Assembly: GCA_028819075.1 (NCBI GenBank)
Contig: JAPPMM010000014.1
Coordinates: 151,486-215,485, forward strand
Reading direction: 5' to 3'
DNA from: Gammaproteobacteria bacterium
Lineage (GTDB): Bacteria; Gemmatimonadota; Gemmatimonadetes; Longimicrobiales; Gaopeijiaceae
Length of the DNA: 64,000 nucleotides
Below, in pieces: positions 25,736 to 36,823 of the stretch. The translations under genes and the position numbers were made by a program. The notes beneath the pieces are model-generated. The model saw nothing but the letters and a program-made list of their open reading frames with translations. It had not been told where the DNA came from and ran no database searches. Within the stretch, counting starts at the first letter, position 1; the number at the start of each line of letters is the position of its first letter.

Positions 25736-25922
25736 CTACTCGACCACCCGCTCGGCGGCCTCGGCGAAGGTCGGGATGCCGATCAGCCGCCGTTTCTCAG
25801 CCAAGGGAACGCCCGCTCGCGCGGGTGAGCTTGCGGTTGGCGAGCGCCCGTTGACGGGCCGCGGCGAGCGAGACCGATTCGGCGACGCCGACCCGAGTTT
25901 GCGCTTGCGTCCTCGGCAACAT
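25736..25922 (-). pseudogene. Remnant of tyrosine-recombinase (phage-type integrase) N-terminal region
   Basis: Two frames together resemble the end of the DNA-binding domain of DUF4102-type tyrosine integrases. Frame one (25797-25922) reads VSLAAARQRALANRKLTR and frame two (ending 25736) reads PLAEKRRLIGIPTFAEAAE, the usual order in such integrases. A frameshift joins them and a stop follows, with no catalytic domain. This marks a decayed mobile element. The 195 bases from 25541 to 25735 hold nothing I can support, and 25923-25961 is AT-richer spacer. Confidence 0.5.
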
Positions 25923-25961
25923 GTAGGGGAGACATAACATAATGTGAGGTTGATATTACAG

Positions 25962-26226
25962 CTAAGCGCCAAACCCGATAGCTTTCGCTGGTTGAACGCT
26001 CAGGGGATTCCGCTCACGGGCTCTCCTATGGACTGTCGCCAACGCCTGCTGCTCCAGGCTAGGCAGGCCATCCTCCCGCATCCCTTCCAAGTGGAACTCG
26101 ATGGCATCTCGGATGTTGCGGGCAACTTCGTCCCTAGTTCCGCCAGTCGCCACGCATCCCGGTAGATCCGGCACGTACGCTGCGTAGTTGCTCGGTCCTT
26201 TTTCCGATCACCACTGGGAACTTCAT
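25962..26226 (-). pseudogene. HicB-family antitoxin, frameshifted in an A5 run, no HicA partner seen
   Basis: From ATG 26226, preceded by GGGAGG, the protein begins MKFPVVIGK. The frame then breaks at five T on the plus strand (26199-26203; A5 on the coding strand). Removing one base gives the expected HicB continuation GPSNYAAYVPDLPGCVATGG and IRDAIEFHLEGM, running to a stop at 25962 (about 87 aa). HicB neutralises the mRNA-cleaving HicA toxin; no HicA frame is visible on either side. The gene is therefore orphaned and either broken or subject to a homopolymer sequence error. Confidence 0.72.
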
Positions 26227-26246
26227 CGGATTCCTCCCTTCCTGGG

Positions 26247-27689
26247 TCAAGCCTGCCCTTGGACATCCTCCCCATCCACCGCCGCCAGTACTTCCCGCCC
26301 TGCCGCAGTAGTCCGGTACCTCTGGTTCCTGCTCCTGGGCTTGTCGGGCACGGTCATCTCGATCCATCCAGCCCCCAGCAGCGGCCGGAGAACCTGGTTC
26401 CGGAACTTGGTGCGGTCCTTTCTGCCCGCCATCGCCATGAGCTCCGTGATAGGCTGCGCGGTCAACGACTTACGGAGAATCCTGACTTGGTGCCGACTTG
26501 GTGCCGACTTGGTGCCGACTTGGTACCGACCTGGTTCCTTGACGGCTGCGATCGAACCATCGCCTCCCAGCGCCGGGCGTCGGAAGGTCACCGTCACCCA
26601 GTGTTCCGACACATCGATCACCGGAGCGGGCACTCTCCACTCGCGGCAGAGATCGCGAATGCGCCGGATGCCCGATCCGATGTGCTCCACGGCATCCATG
26701 CGGTGCAGCATCCCGAAAAGCAGGGGATTGCGCGGAACGCTCTTCACGCCCAGTTCGGCCTCGGTCATCCCCGCCGGAAGGCCACCCGGGCTCACAACCT
26801 CGAGCCGATCATGATACAGGCAGACCTGAACGTTGGCCGCGGAACGGTAGTCGCGGTGCGCGACCGCGTTGACCACCGCCTCGCGGATCGCGTCCAGCGG
26901 GAGTTCGGGACGCTCTTCCCGGTTCACCGAACCCGTGATGACGTAGCGAACGTTGATCTTCGAGCGGACCCACGTCATGGCGCCGTCGATGATCGAGAAC
27001 GCGTCGTCGGCGAAGTCGCGCCGATCCAGAATCTCCGTCTTCGTGGTGCCGAAGAACAGCGCGCAGGACAGGTGGGCGCTCACATGGAATCTCCGGATGT
27101 CCTTCGCGAGCAGCCACGCCCCCGCGTTGGTGACTCCACCATCGGTGGTCAGGAGATCCAGGTTGGCCAGAGCGGTCTCGGGCTCCATGTGAGCCGGAAT
27201 CCTCGCCCTCCGGCGGAACGTCGTCCAGGTCTCGTCGTCGAGGTCGTCGTCCAGCGAGAATCGGCGACACGGGCTCTCATCGAAGCGGATTGCGCCGACC
27301 GCGAAAAAGAACTCCCGGATCTCGTCGCGCGACATCTGCTGCGACGACGCCCCGTGGCGCACGAAGAACTTGCCTCCGAACGAGTAGGGCTTGCCACGCT
27401 GCGCGGGCACCCTGACGGCGAGCACATCCCCCATGCTCTCCATGTCCACGCTGATCGAGGGATCGGCGGACCGCGCGACCGATTGGACCTGGGACTTCAA
27501 CCGGTTGTGTCCTTCGACGCCGCGAACCGCGCCGTCGTCGTCCACGCCGAGCAGGATCACGCCGCCGGTCGCGTTGGCGAACGCGCAGATCTCGCGCCCC
27601 AGGTCGGACCTCAGCGACCGCTTGAACTCCACCTCGGACCCTTCGCCGAGCGCGACCAGGTCGGACAGGGCCTTCAACTCACCTCTCAC
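26247..27689 (-). CDS. AlbA/Schlafen-type ATP-binding transcriptional-regulator-like protein
   Basis: Protein of 480 aa. The N-terminal AlbA_2 (Schlafen-like) domain spans roughly 15-135 with EVEFKRSL, ANATGGVILLGVDDDG and FFVRHGASSQQMS. A GHKL-type ATPase segment follows (REAVVNAVAHRDYR, then HIGSGIRRIRDLC), and a winged-helix-like C-terminus (ITELMAMAGRKDRTKFRNQVL) ends the protein. Proteins of this build are annotated as RecG-like or as ATP-binding regulators and are frequent in islands and defence regions. The linker around residues 380-400 is encoded by an 11-bp tandem repeat. The start is GTG 27689 with TTG 27701 possible. Confidence 0.8.
   Translation of the reverse strand: MRGELKALSDLVALGEGSEVEFKRSLRSDLGREICAFANATGGVILLGVDDDGAVRGVEGHNRLKSQVQSVARSADPSISVDMESMGDVLAVRVPAQRGKPYSFGGKFFVRHGASSQQMSRDEIREFFFAVGAIRFDESPCRRFSLDDDLDDETWTTFRRRARIPAHMEPETALANLDLLTTDGGVTNAGAWLLAKDIRRFHVSAHLSCALFFGTTKTEILDRRDFADDAFSIIDGAMTWVRSKINVRYVITGSVNREERPELPLDAIREAVVNAVAHRDYRSAANVQVCLYHDRLEVVSPGGLPAGMTEAELGVKSVPRNPLLFGMLHRMDAVEHIGSGIRRIRDLCREWRVPAPVIDVSEHWVTVTFRRPALGGDGSIAAVKEPGRYQVGTKSAPSRHQVRILRKSLTAQPITELMAMAGRKDRTKFRNQVLRPLLGAGWIEMTVPDKPRSRNQRYRTTAAGREVLAAVDGEDVQGQA
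26484..26538. repeat. 11-bp tandem repeat inside the AlbA/ATPase coding sequence
   Basis: Five consecutive 11-base units of GACTTGGTGCC: three exact, the fourth with one change (GACTTGGTACC) and the fifth with two (GACCTGGTTCC). The unit length is not a multiple of three, so gain or loss of one copy would shift the reading frame of the gene at 26247-27689. The encoded linker reads YQVGTKSAPSRHQV. Confidence 0.95.
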
Positions 27690-27927
27690 ACATCCCCCCA
27701 AAGCTCCCGCGGATTACGCGCTCATTGTCTCGTCCGCCAGGGATGCGCTCCCAGGCTGCCCGGTGACACCCAACGCTACCGCGTGCGATTAACCGGGGTC
27801 AATGGAAGAATGGGTCGCCAACCGGTGGATCTGGGATGCACGTACATGTCGCGCCGCTGGCTCGCCTGCGCTCCGCGCCGTATCATCGTGGTTCCTGCAA
27901 CGACCCGATCCACAGGAGGTTCGTCCC

Positions 27928-28560
27928 ATGCGCAAGGGAATACTCGCGTCGACCATCGCCATCCTTCTGATCGCCGCCGGCGCCTGCGCCGAGTCCGCCG
28001 AAGAGGCTCCGCAGGAAGCGGAGGGGAGCGCCCAGGAGACGGGAATGGTGCGGGTGATCATCTCCACCGACTTCGGCGACATCGAGGTGGACATCGACAC
28101 CGAGAACGCGCCGGGCACCTCCGCCAACTTCCTGCGCTACGTGGACGCGGGCCACTACGACGGCGGCCAGTTCCATCGCACGGTCACGATGGACAACCAG
28201 CCCAACGACACCGTCCGCATCGAGGTGATTCAGGCGAGCGTGAACGAGGAGTTCGCCGAGCAGGGATTCGATGCCATCCCCATGGAGCGCACCTCGGTCA
28301 CCGGGCTGCGCCACGTAGACGGGGCTATCTCGATGGCGCGTGGACAGCCCGACAGCGCCACCTCCAGCTTCTTCTTCTGCATCAACGACCAGCCGTCGCT
28401 GGACTTCGGCGGCAACCGCAACCCCGACCTCCAGGGATTCGCGGCCTTCGGGCAGGTGGTGAGCGGGATGGACGTGGTGCGCGCGATCCAGGGGCAGCCC
28501 TACGAGGCACAGGCTCTGACGCCGCCGGTGCGGATCACGTCCGTGCGGCGGGCCGACTGA
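27928..28560 (+). CDS. Exported cyclophilin-type peptidyl-prolyl isomerase
   Basis: Protein of 210 aa with a lipobox-like signal (LLIAAGACAES) placing it outside the cytoplasm. The cyclophilin core shows GDIEVDIDTENAPGTSANFL, FHRTV (catalytic Arg), GAISMARGQPDSATSSFFF and FAAFGQVVSGMDVV. It catalyses proline cis-trans isomerisation to assist folding of exported proteins. AGGAGG precedes the ATG at 27928 by 8 bases and fixes the start. It is divergent from the AlbA/ATPase gene and convergent with the next gene, with only 6 bases between stops. Confidence 0.92.
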   Translation: MRKGILASTIAILLIAAGACAESAEEAPQEAEGSAQETGMVRVIISTDFGDIEVDIDTENAPGTSANFLRYVDAGHYDGGQFHRTVTMDNQPNDTVRIEVIQASVNEEFAEQGFDAIPMERTSVTGLRHVDGAISMARGQPDSATSSFFFCINDQPSLDFGGNRNPDLQGFAAFGQVVSGMDVVRAIQGQPYEAQALTPPVRITSVRRAD

Positions 28561-28566
28561 CGGGAG

Positions 28567-30405
28567 CTACTCCTCTACGGTCAGGCGTGTCGTGACGTCG
28601 ATCGGGCTCCGGCCGGGTAGCTGCACGGTCAGGATCAGGTCGTACTCACCCGCCTCGACCTCCGGCAGCGTGAGTGCGATGGCGCGGAAGACCGTGCCCA
28701 GCTCGTCGGGTCCGGCTTCCTCCCAGCTCAGCTCCAGGGGCGCCTCCGGGGTGGTGAGGCGCAGGAACTGCGTCGCGCGCGCGAGCAAGCCGGGATTTGC
28801 GTCCTGCATGGTGATGCCGACGATGGCACTCTCCCCGGTCTGGAGCCCGTAGACCTCCCAGCCCGCCACGAAGGGCTCGCCGGAACGGACGCGGGTTGAA
28901 CCCAGCACCCTGGGCAGGGCCTCGTCCAGGCTCTCGGGCAGATCGCCGGCGGGGTCCAGCAGCACGACGTCGGATATGGCCGCAAGCCCGAAGGGGAGGT
29001 TCTCCTGCCGTACTCCGCCGCGCACCCTCCAGCCCCGGTCGTCGGCGTCTTCCAGGACTTCCATGCCGAAGATGTAGTCGCCGTTGGGCACCCGCGCGGT
29101 GACGACGCCCTCGCGCGCGCTGCCGCGCTGGTCGACCAGCCGCTCGCCCTCCGGGGTCAGCACGAACACCCCCGACTCGACGGCGCCGGCCGCCGCGGGG
29201 GGCGAAGGCGGGGGGGCGGCGAAGGCCGCGAAGGGATCGGCGCCCGGGGCGGTCTCGCGCACCGTGGGGCGGGCGGGCTCCTCCGGCGGCGGCGCGGGCT
29301 GGTAGCCCGCGACGACCAGGAGCGAGTCGCCGCGCCGGAAGCGCGCCACCTGCGCGTCCATGGTGGTGATGATGGGGGCGTACCAGGCGGCGTAGCCGGT
29401 CCACGGCGCCCGGTCCTCGATCTCCCACGCGCGCACGGGGACGCCGGCCGGATCCTCCAAGAACGCCCCCGCGGGCATGAACTCGCGCCCGTGGGGCCGG
29501 TGGCGCCCGATAATGAAGCGGTTGTCCTGGAGCATGCCCGAAGCGGGCCGCGCCGGCCGGCCGCGCTCCCAGCCCACCTCGCCCCCGTAGCGGGCGACCA
29601 GCTCCTCCAGGTCCTCCTCCCAGGGAATGTCGTAGGGGTTCTCCGCCGACTCGCGGATGCGGATCAGCGTGCGGCGGGCGTACTGTTCCGCCTCGCGGTC
29701 GTTGCCTTCGACCAGGTAGAGCGGATCGGCAAGCAGCCAGAGTCGCTGGCGCAGCGCCGCCTGCTGTGCGGGATCGGCATCCTCGAAGAGCTCGCGGGCC
29801 TCCTCGTCCAGGAGGTAGTCGAGCGCCAGCCATCTCTCCCGCTCCTCCTCGGGCATTCGCGGGATGGTTTCGCGGAAGATGGCTTCCGCCTCGATGCTCT
29901 CTCCCAGCGACTGCAGCAGGTATCCCTTGAGCGCCATGCACCACCACTCGTCGTCGGGATGACAGCGGTCGGTGAGGGCTTCCGCCCGGAGCAGCTCCCC
30001 CTGCTCCCTCAGGTAGTAGACCCGCTGTCCCAGCACCCACCTGTCGCGCGGGATGCGGGAGTGGATGCGTCCCAGCGTGCGCAGCATGTCCATGCGCGCC
30101 ATCTCGACCTCGAGCGGAGCGGGCTCCACGGGGGGCGCTTCCCCGTCTCCGTGCCGGAGGCACATCCGGCCCACGAGAGCATCGCACTGGCCTCCGAAAC
30201 CGCTCCACTCCGGCGGAAGCCGCTGTTCCCGAAAGCGCTCGAACTCCTTCTGCACCTGCTGCGCCTCCTCGAGCAGCGCGATCGAATCGGCTTCGGGGCT
30301 CGCCGCTTCTTCCTGGGCGGCGCCGGCAGGCAGCGGCAAGGCGAGGCAGACGAGGACGGCTGCAAGACCGATGCGTCTGGCGAGACTGGTTGGGCTGTTC
30401 GGCAT
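28567..30405 (-). CDS. Exported TPR-like protein with possible GWxTD-type domain
   Basis: Protein of 612 aa with a signal peptide (AAVLVCLALPLPAGAA). A helical TPR-like segment (about 90-200) is followed by DPLYLVEGNDREAEQYARRT and EVGWERGRPARP, which resemble the GWxTD domain found in secreted Gemmatimonadota and Acidobacteriota proteins, although the GWxTD core itself is altered. A Pro/Ala linker near 385 and two beta-rich C-terminal segments follow. The biochemical role is not known. It is convergent with the cyclophilin gene. Confidence 0.72.
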   Translation of the reverse strand: MPNSPTSLARRIGLAAVLVCLALPLPAGAAQEEAASPEADSIALLEEAQQVQKEFERFREQRLPPEWSGFGGQCDALVGRMCLRHGDGEAPPVEPAPLEVEMARMDMLRTLGRIHSRIPRDRWVLGQRVYYLREQGELLRAEALTDRCHPDDEWWCMALKGYLLQSLGESIEAEAIFRETIPRMPEEERERWLALDYLLDEEARELFEDADPAQQAALRQRLWLLADPLYLVEGNDREAEQYARRTLIRIRESAENPYDIPWEEDLEELVARYGGEVGWERGRPARPASGMLQDNRFIIGRHRPHGREFMPAGAFLEDPAGVPVRAWEIEDRAPWTGYAAWYAPIITTMDAQVARFRRGDSLLVVAGYQPAPPPEEPARPTVRETAPGADPFAAFAAPPPSPPAAAGAVESGVFVLTPEGERLVDQRGSAREGVVTARVPNGDYIFGMEVLEDADDRGWRVRGGVRQENLPFGLAAISDVVLLDPAGDLPESLDEALPRVLGSTRVRSGEPFVAGWEVYGLQTGESAIVGITMQDANPGLLARATQFLRLTTPEAPLELSWEEAGPDELGTVFRAIALTLPEVEAGEYDLILTVQLPGRSPIDVTTRLTVEE

Positions 30406-30593
30406 TGGCGATGGCTCCCCTGAGGGCGTGGCTGTCCCTTTTAGGATGCGCGGCCGGGACGAAGGGTTGACGGCGCTCCGGTGTGAGGCGCTCCGGAAAG
30501 ATCCTGCTACCCGGCGTCCGGGTTGCGGGTTCGGACACAGGGAGGCGTATACTCAGGATGTCGGTTCGCCCACCGCTCCGTCCCGAGCCTCTC

Positions 30594-31820
30594 ATGACTT
30601 CGATGGCCTCCATTCCGCTGCTTCTGTTGCTTGCTGCGGCCCAGCAGCTGCCCGAGCCTTTCGAGACCCCATGGAACCGCGCCATCCCGAGCATCGTGGA
30701 GCGGCCGGAAGGGGCGACCCTCTCGGTTCCATCCGGTTTCGCCGTGAACGTCTTCGCCGACGACCTGGCGGCTCCCCGCCGGCTTGCGCTCGCGCCGGGC
30801 GGCGACGTGTTCGTGGCAGAGAGCCGGAGCGGTGCGATCACGCTGCTGCGGGACGCCGACGGCGACGGAGTGGCGGAGCACAGGGCAACCTTCGCCGAGG
30901 GCCTGACCCGGCCGTACGGCATCGCTTTCCGCGGCGGATACGTGTACGTAGGCAACAACGACGCGGTGGTGCGCTTTCGCTATGCGCCCGGTCAGACGCG
31001 CGCGGACGGTCCGCCGGAACACGTGGTGGACCTGCCCGTCAGCAGCGATGCCCTCGATCACGATACCGCCGAACGCCTGGGCATCGACGTCAGCCGGACC
31101 CGCGGGTTCAACCACTGGACGCGCAATCTCGTCTTCGATCCCGATGGCGAACGGATGTACGTGGCAGTCGGTTCCGCCACCAATGCAATGCCGGGCACGG
31201 ACCCGCGCCGCGCCGCCATCAACGAGTACCGGCCCGACGGCTCGGGACATCGGGTGTTCGCGGGCGGGCTGCGTAACCCCGTCGCGCTCGCCTTCCACCC
31301 GGTGACGGGCGCGCTCTGGACGGCGGTGCACGAGCGCGACCATCTCGGCGACGACCTGGCCCCCGACTACGTCACCTCGGTGCGGGAGGGCGGCTTCTAC
31401 GGGTGGCCCTACGCGTACATCGGGCCCAACCCGGAACCGATCCTGAACGGGGCGCGGCCGGACCTGGTGGAGCGCACTCTCGTACCCGATGTCCTGCTGC
31501 CGGCCCATGCGGCTCCCATGGGCATGGCGTTCCACACGGGCGAGGGATTCCCCGCGGAATACCGCAACCACGCCTTCGTCGCACTGCACGGATCCATCAA
31601 CCGGCTCGATCTGAAGGGCTATTCGGTGGTGCGCATCCCGTTCGAGGGCGGACGCCCTTCCGGCCCGCCGGAGGACTTCCTGACGGGGTTCATCGTCCGC
31701 GACGACGACGAGAAGGAGGTCTGGGGCCGCCCCGTGGACGTGCTTCAGGCGCCGGACGGCGCGCTGCTCGTCTCCGACGACGCGGGCAACCGCATCTTCC
31801 GCATCCATTTCGCGGGATAG
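30594..31820 (+). CDS. PQQ-dependent sugar (sorbosone-type) dehydrogenase
   Basis: Exported protein of 408 aa with a hydrophobic start (SIPLLLLLAAAQ). It is a six-bladed soluble glucose/sorbosone dehydrogenase-like propeller: LAAPRRLALAPGGDVFVAES, YVGNNDAVVRF, RVFAGGLRNPVALAFHP and EGGFYGWPYAYIG are family landmarks. It probably oxidises aldoses outside the cytoplasm with PQQ. No cytochrome domain is attached, unlike the quinoprotein at 2393-4645. The ATG at 30558 is an alternative start that would add 12 residues. Confidence 0.86.
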   Translation: MTSMASIPLLLLLAAAQQLPEPFETPWNRAIPSIVERPEGATLSVPSGFAVNVFADDLAAPRRLALAPGGDVFVAESRSGAITLLRDADGDGVAEHRATFAEGLTRPYGIAFRGGYVYVGNNDAVVRFRYAPGQTRADGPPEHVVDLPVSSDALDHDTAERLGIDVSRTRGFNHWTRNLVFDPDGERMYVAVGSATNAMPGTDPRRAAINEYRPDGSGHRVFAGGLRNPVALAFHPVTGALWTAVHERDHLGDDLAPDYVTSVREGGFYGWPYAYIGPNPEPILNGARPDLVERTLVPDVLLPAHAAPMGMAFHTGEGFPAEYRNHAFVALHGSINRLDLKGYSVVRIPFEGGRPSGPPEDFLTGFIVRDDDEKEVWGRPVDVLQAPDGALLVSDDAGNRIFRIHFAG

Positions 31821-31893
31821 GGGCCCCCAAGGGACCCGAGGAGCGTCAGCGACGCGCCACGAAGGGCTCTGAGGGGAGCTTGTCGCTCGCCTG

Positions 31894-32727
31894 TCAGGGC
31901 AGGCGCAAAGCGCGTGCCAGGGCCCGGCCGGCGCTGCCCGCCGGTTCCCGAGTCCCCGTCGTCGCCCTGGGGCCGGCCGCCGCGACGGCTTCCCGCAGGC
32001 CCGCCCCGTCGACTCCCTTTTCGAGCACCCCCCGGCTCGCCACGGAAATCCGGCCCGTCTCCTCGCTGACCACGACCACGACCGCGTCGGTCTCCTCGCT
32101 CAGCCCGATCGCGGCGCGGTGCCGGGTGCCCAGCGTGCGGTCGGGAACCGGCGCCCGGTTGAGCGGCAGAATCGCCCCCGCCGCCTTGATGGTGTCGCCC
32201 GAGACGATCACGGCGCCATCGTGGAGCGGGGAATTGGGGGTGAAGATGGCGCCCAGGAGCACGCGTGAGACGCGCGCTCGCAGACGGCTGCCGGTCTGCG
32301 CGTACTCGTCCAGTCCGACTTCCCCCTCCAGGGCGATCAGAGCGCCGATCTTCATGCTCGCAAGGCGCTCGGCCGCGCCCGCGATCTCCTCCACCACCTG
32401 GGTTTCCCCGAGCCGGTTGAACAGTTGCAGCATGCGCGCCTGGCCCAGCCGGGCGAGGGTGGACCGAATCTCGGGCTGAAAGACGACCAGCGCGGCGATG
32501 GCCCCATACTGGAAGACCGCGTCCATGATCGAGCGCATGAGGTCAAGGCCCAGCAGGCGCGCGATGGCGTAGACGCCCGCGATCAGCAGCCCGCCCAGCA
32601 GGATCTGCATGGCCCGGGTGCGCTGGATGAACAGCAGGATGCGGTAAACCAGCGCCGCGACGATGAGGATCTCGAGGATATCGAGCCAGCCGGGCGCGAA
32701 AAGCGCGAACAGATCCCCGGCGCTCAT
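31894..32727 (-). CDS. cdaA: Diadenylate cyclase (c-di-AMP synthase)
   Basis: Protein of 277 aa. The N-terminus has membrane helices (ILIVAALVYRILLF, ILLGGLLIAGVYAI and GAIAALVVFQ), and the cytoplasmic DisA_N-type domain carries the catalytic DGA (170-172 in SPLHDGAVI) and RHR (202-204). It makes cyclic di-AMP from two ATP, a messenger controlling osmolyte and potassium transport. It lies directly downstream of ftsH on the same strand. An extra Ala/Arg-rich tail of about 25 residues follows the domain. Convergent with the sugar dehydrogenase gene. Confidence 0.93.
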   Translation of the reverse strand: MSAGDLFALFAPGWLDILEILIVAALVYRILLFIQRTRAMQILLGGLLIAGVYAIARLLGLDLMRSIMDAVFQYGAIAALVVFQPEIRSTLARLGQARMLQLFNRLGETQVVEEIAGAAERLASMKIGALIALEGEVGLDEYAQTGSRLRARVSRVLLGAIFTPNSPLHDGAVIVSGDTIKAAGAILPLNRAPVPDRTLGTRHRAAIGLSEETDAVVVVVSEETGRISVASRGVLEKGVDGAGLREAVAAAGPRATTGTREPAGSAGRALARALRLP

Positions 32728-32791
32728 GAGTTCTCAGCCGCGTTGGAAGACCGCGGTTGCATTCGGGCGGACCGGTGTTTCCGACGGGCGG

Positions 32792-34870
<2,079 letters not shown>

Positions 34871-34905
34871 TATTCAGAGTACTCCGGGACCACCGGCCCG
34901 TGCTC

Positions 34906-35457
34906 TCAGATGCTTGCGACGTAGGGAAGATGCCGGAAGTTCTCGCTATAATCGAGCCCGTAGCCCACCACGAACTCCGGGGGGGCGTCGAAGCCGACCC
35001 ATCTGGGCTCGTGCGCGATGCCCTCCCGGCGCTTGTGAAGAAAGGTACACAATTCGAGGCTGGCCGGTCCGCGCGCCTGGATGATGGGCACCAGGGATGC
35101 CATGGTCCTGCCGCTGTCGATGATGTCGTCCACGAGGATGACGTGGCGCCCCCCGAGCGACACTTCGGGGTCGTAGAGGAGCTGCACGTTTCCCGATGAT
35201 ACCATACCCGACCCGTAGCTCGAAGTCACGATGAAGTCGACCTGGACCGGGTGATGGATGCAGCGCACCAGGTCGGCCAGGAACATGAACGAGCCCTTCA
35301 GCAGGCCCAGCACCAGCAGTTCCTCGCGCGCCTCGTAGCAAGCCGAGATCTCGTCGCCCAGCTCCCGTACCCTGAGGGCGATCTGTTCGCGCGTGAAGAT
35401 TATGCGTCGCACGCGGCCCCTGCCGGTGCGGCGAGCAACGTCAGTCGGTGGCGTCAT
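34906..35457 (-). CDS. hpt: Hypoxanthine phosphoribosyltransferase
   Basis: Protein of 183 aa in the type I phosphoribosyltransferase fold. The PRPP loop is VDDIIDSGRT at 109-118, preceded by GLLKGSFMF and SSYGSG. It salvages hypoxanthine and guanine to nucleotides. The ATG at 35457 overlaps the end of tilS by 17 bases. The tilS-hpt-ftsH order is widely conserved and supports the call. Confidence 0.94.
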   Translation of the reverse strand: MTPPTDVARRTGRGRVRRIIFTREQIALRVRELGDEISACYEAREELLVLGLLKGSFMFLADLVRCIHHPVQVDFIVTSSYGSGMVSSGNVQLLYDPEVSLGGRHVILVDDIIDSGRTMASLVPIIQARGPASLELCTFLHKRREGIAHEPRWVGFDAPPEFVVGYGLDYSENFRHLPYVASI

Positions 35458-36823
35458 CGAGATCCACTCCCACGTATAGGATTGCGTCTTGAGGTGCGGG
35501 CCGCGCCTCGACCGACCGCGCCACCCCCGGCACCCAGAGGATACGCCCTCCGGCATCGGCCAGCACCGGCCGGCGCGCGCGCGCCGGCCGCGGCACGCGA
35601 GCGTCCCCGAACACCTTCTTGAGCTTGCGCGTGCCGGCGGTCAGGCGAATGCGGTCTCCGGGCCGCCAACTGCGGAAGAGGATGGGGAAGCGCAGAGCCG
35701 GGATGGAGAGCCCCTCTCCTCCCACCGGGCCGCGCGTCGACCAGCGGGCAAGGAAGGCGGCGCCTCCCGAACGGCCCTCGGCCGCGCCTTCGCCGGGAGC
35801 CGGAACGGCCACGAAGCGGGAGTCGTGAGGGGGATGCCCCCCGGCGATCCTCGCGCCGCGCGCGATGATCAGGCGCTCATAGGCGCGGGACAGAACGGCT
35901 CCGCCGGGGAGGTCGATCGACCGGCCGCTCCCGGCGGAGCAGGCGAACTCCGACGCCAGAGCGGTGCCGCGGGCATCGAGGCGGGCGCCGGACTCCGCCG
36001 CCAGCTCCCGGATGAGCCTGGCGCGCACCAGGGGATCGCACTGCAGGTAGCCGTCGCGGCTGAACGAGACGCCCTCTTCGGTGCGCCGCACCCCAAGACC
36101 CGCGAGCAGCGTCGGAACCACGGCGTGCCAGAGGCGGATCTCTTCTCCCGCCAGGCGGGCCAGACGGTGGAGGGCCCGGCGGGCGCCCGGTGCGACCCGC
36201 TCCTCGGCGAGCGGCAGCAGCTCGCGGCGGACCACGTTGCGCGGGATGTCGGCCGACCGATTGGTGGGGTCGGTCCGGTGACGGAGGCGGGAGGCAGAGG
36301 CGTAGGCGGCGAGTTCGCGCTTCCAGAAGGGCAGCAGCGGCCGGTACAGCCCCGGTTCGCGAGTGCGGGGGATCCCGGCCAGGCCGGCGAGGCCGGTGCC
36401 CCGCAACATCCGGTAGGCGACCGTTTCGGCCTGGTCGTCCGCGTGATGGGCGGTCACCACCCACCGGCAGCCGGTCCCGGTACGCGCCTCCTCCAGAAAG
36501 CGATAGCGGGCCCGGCGCGCCTCGGTTTCGTTGGCGGGGGGACGGGCGACCGCGCGCGACACCAGCGGCACCCCCCAGGCGCGCGCAATGCCCTTCACCC
36601 AGTGGGCGTCTTCGGCGCTCCCGGGACGCATGCGGTGATCGAGGTGCGCGGCGTGCACTTCGAGCGACGGGAGGCCCGGCGTGAAGCGCAGGAGGTGAAG
36701 CAGGACGGTGGAGTCGAGGCCGCCCGAGAGCGACACCAGAACCCGCCCGCCGCCGGCTACGACCCCGTCCTCGGCCAACGCCGCGCGGAAGCGGGCGGCC
36801 AGCGACCGGTCGGGCCTGCTCAT
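35441..36823 (-). CDS. tilS: tRNA(Ile)-lysidine synthetase
   Basis: Protein of 460 aa. The N-terminal PP-loop ATPase contains SGGLDST at 33-39, followed by HAAHLDHRMRPGS and the substrate-binding VTAHHADDQAET. The C-terminal TilS domain shows SWRPGDRIRLTAG and RRPVLADAGG. It modifies the wobble C of tRNA-Ile(CAU) to lysidine. The ATG at 36823 overlaps the stop of the upstream gene in ATGA, fixing the start. Confidence 0.94.
   Translation of the reverse strand: MSRPDRSLAARFRAALAEDGVVAGGGRVLVSLSGGLDSTVLLHLLRFTPGLPSLEVHAAHLDHRMRPGSAEDAHWVKGIARAWGVPLVSRAVARPPANETEARRARYRFLEEARTGTGCRWVVTAHHADDQAETVAYRMLRGTGLAGLAGIPRTREPGLYRPLLPFWKRELAAYASASRLRHRTDPTNRSADIPRNVVRRELLPLAEERVAPGARRALHRLARLAGEEIRLWHAVVPTLLAGLGVRRTEEGVSFSRDGYLQCDPLVRARLIRELAAESGARLDARGTALASEFACSAGSGRSIDLPGGAVLSRAYERLIIARGARIAGGHPPHDSRFVAVPAPGEGAAEGRSGGAAFLARWSTRGPVGGEGLSIPALRFPILFRSWRPGDRIRLTAGTRKLKKVFGDARVPRPARARRPVLADAGGRILWVPGVARSVEARPAPQDAILYVGVDLDDATD

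Noticed and set aside
28646..30958. Long minus-strand open frame of about 770 codons
   Set aside because: Out-of-frame shadow of the exported TPR-like gene; Arg/Gly/Ala-rich without motifs.
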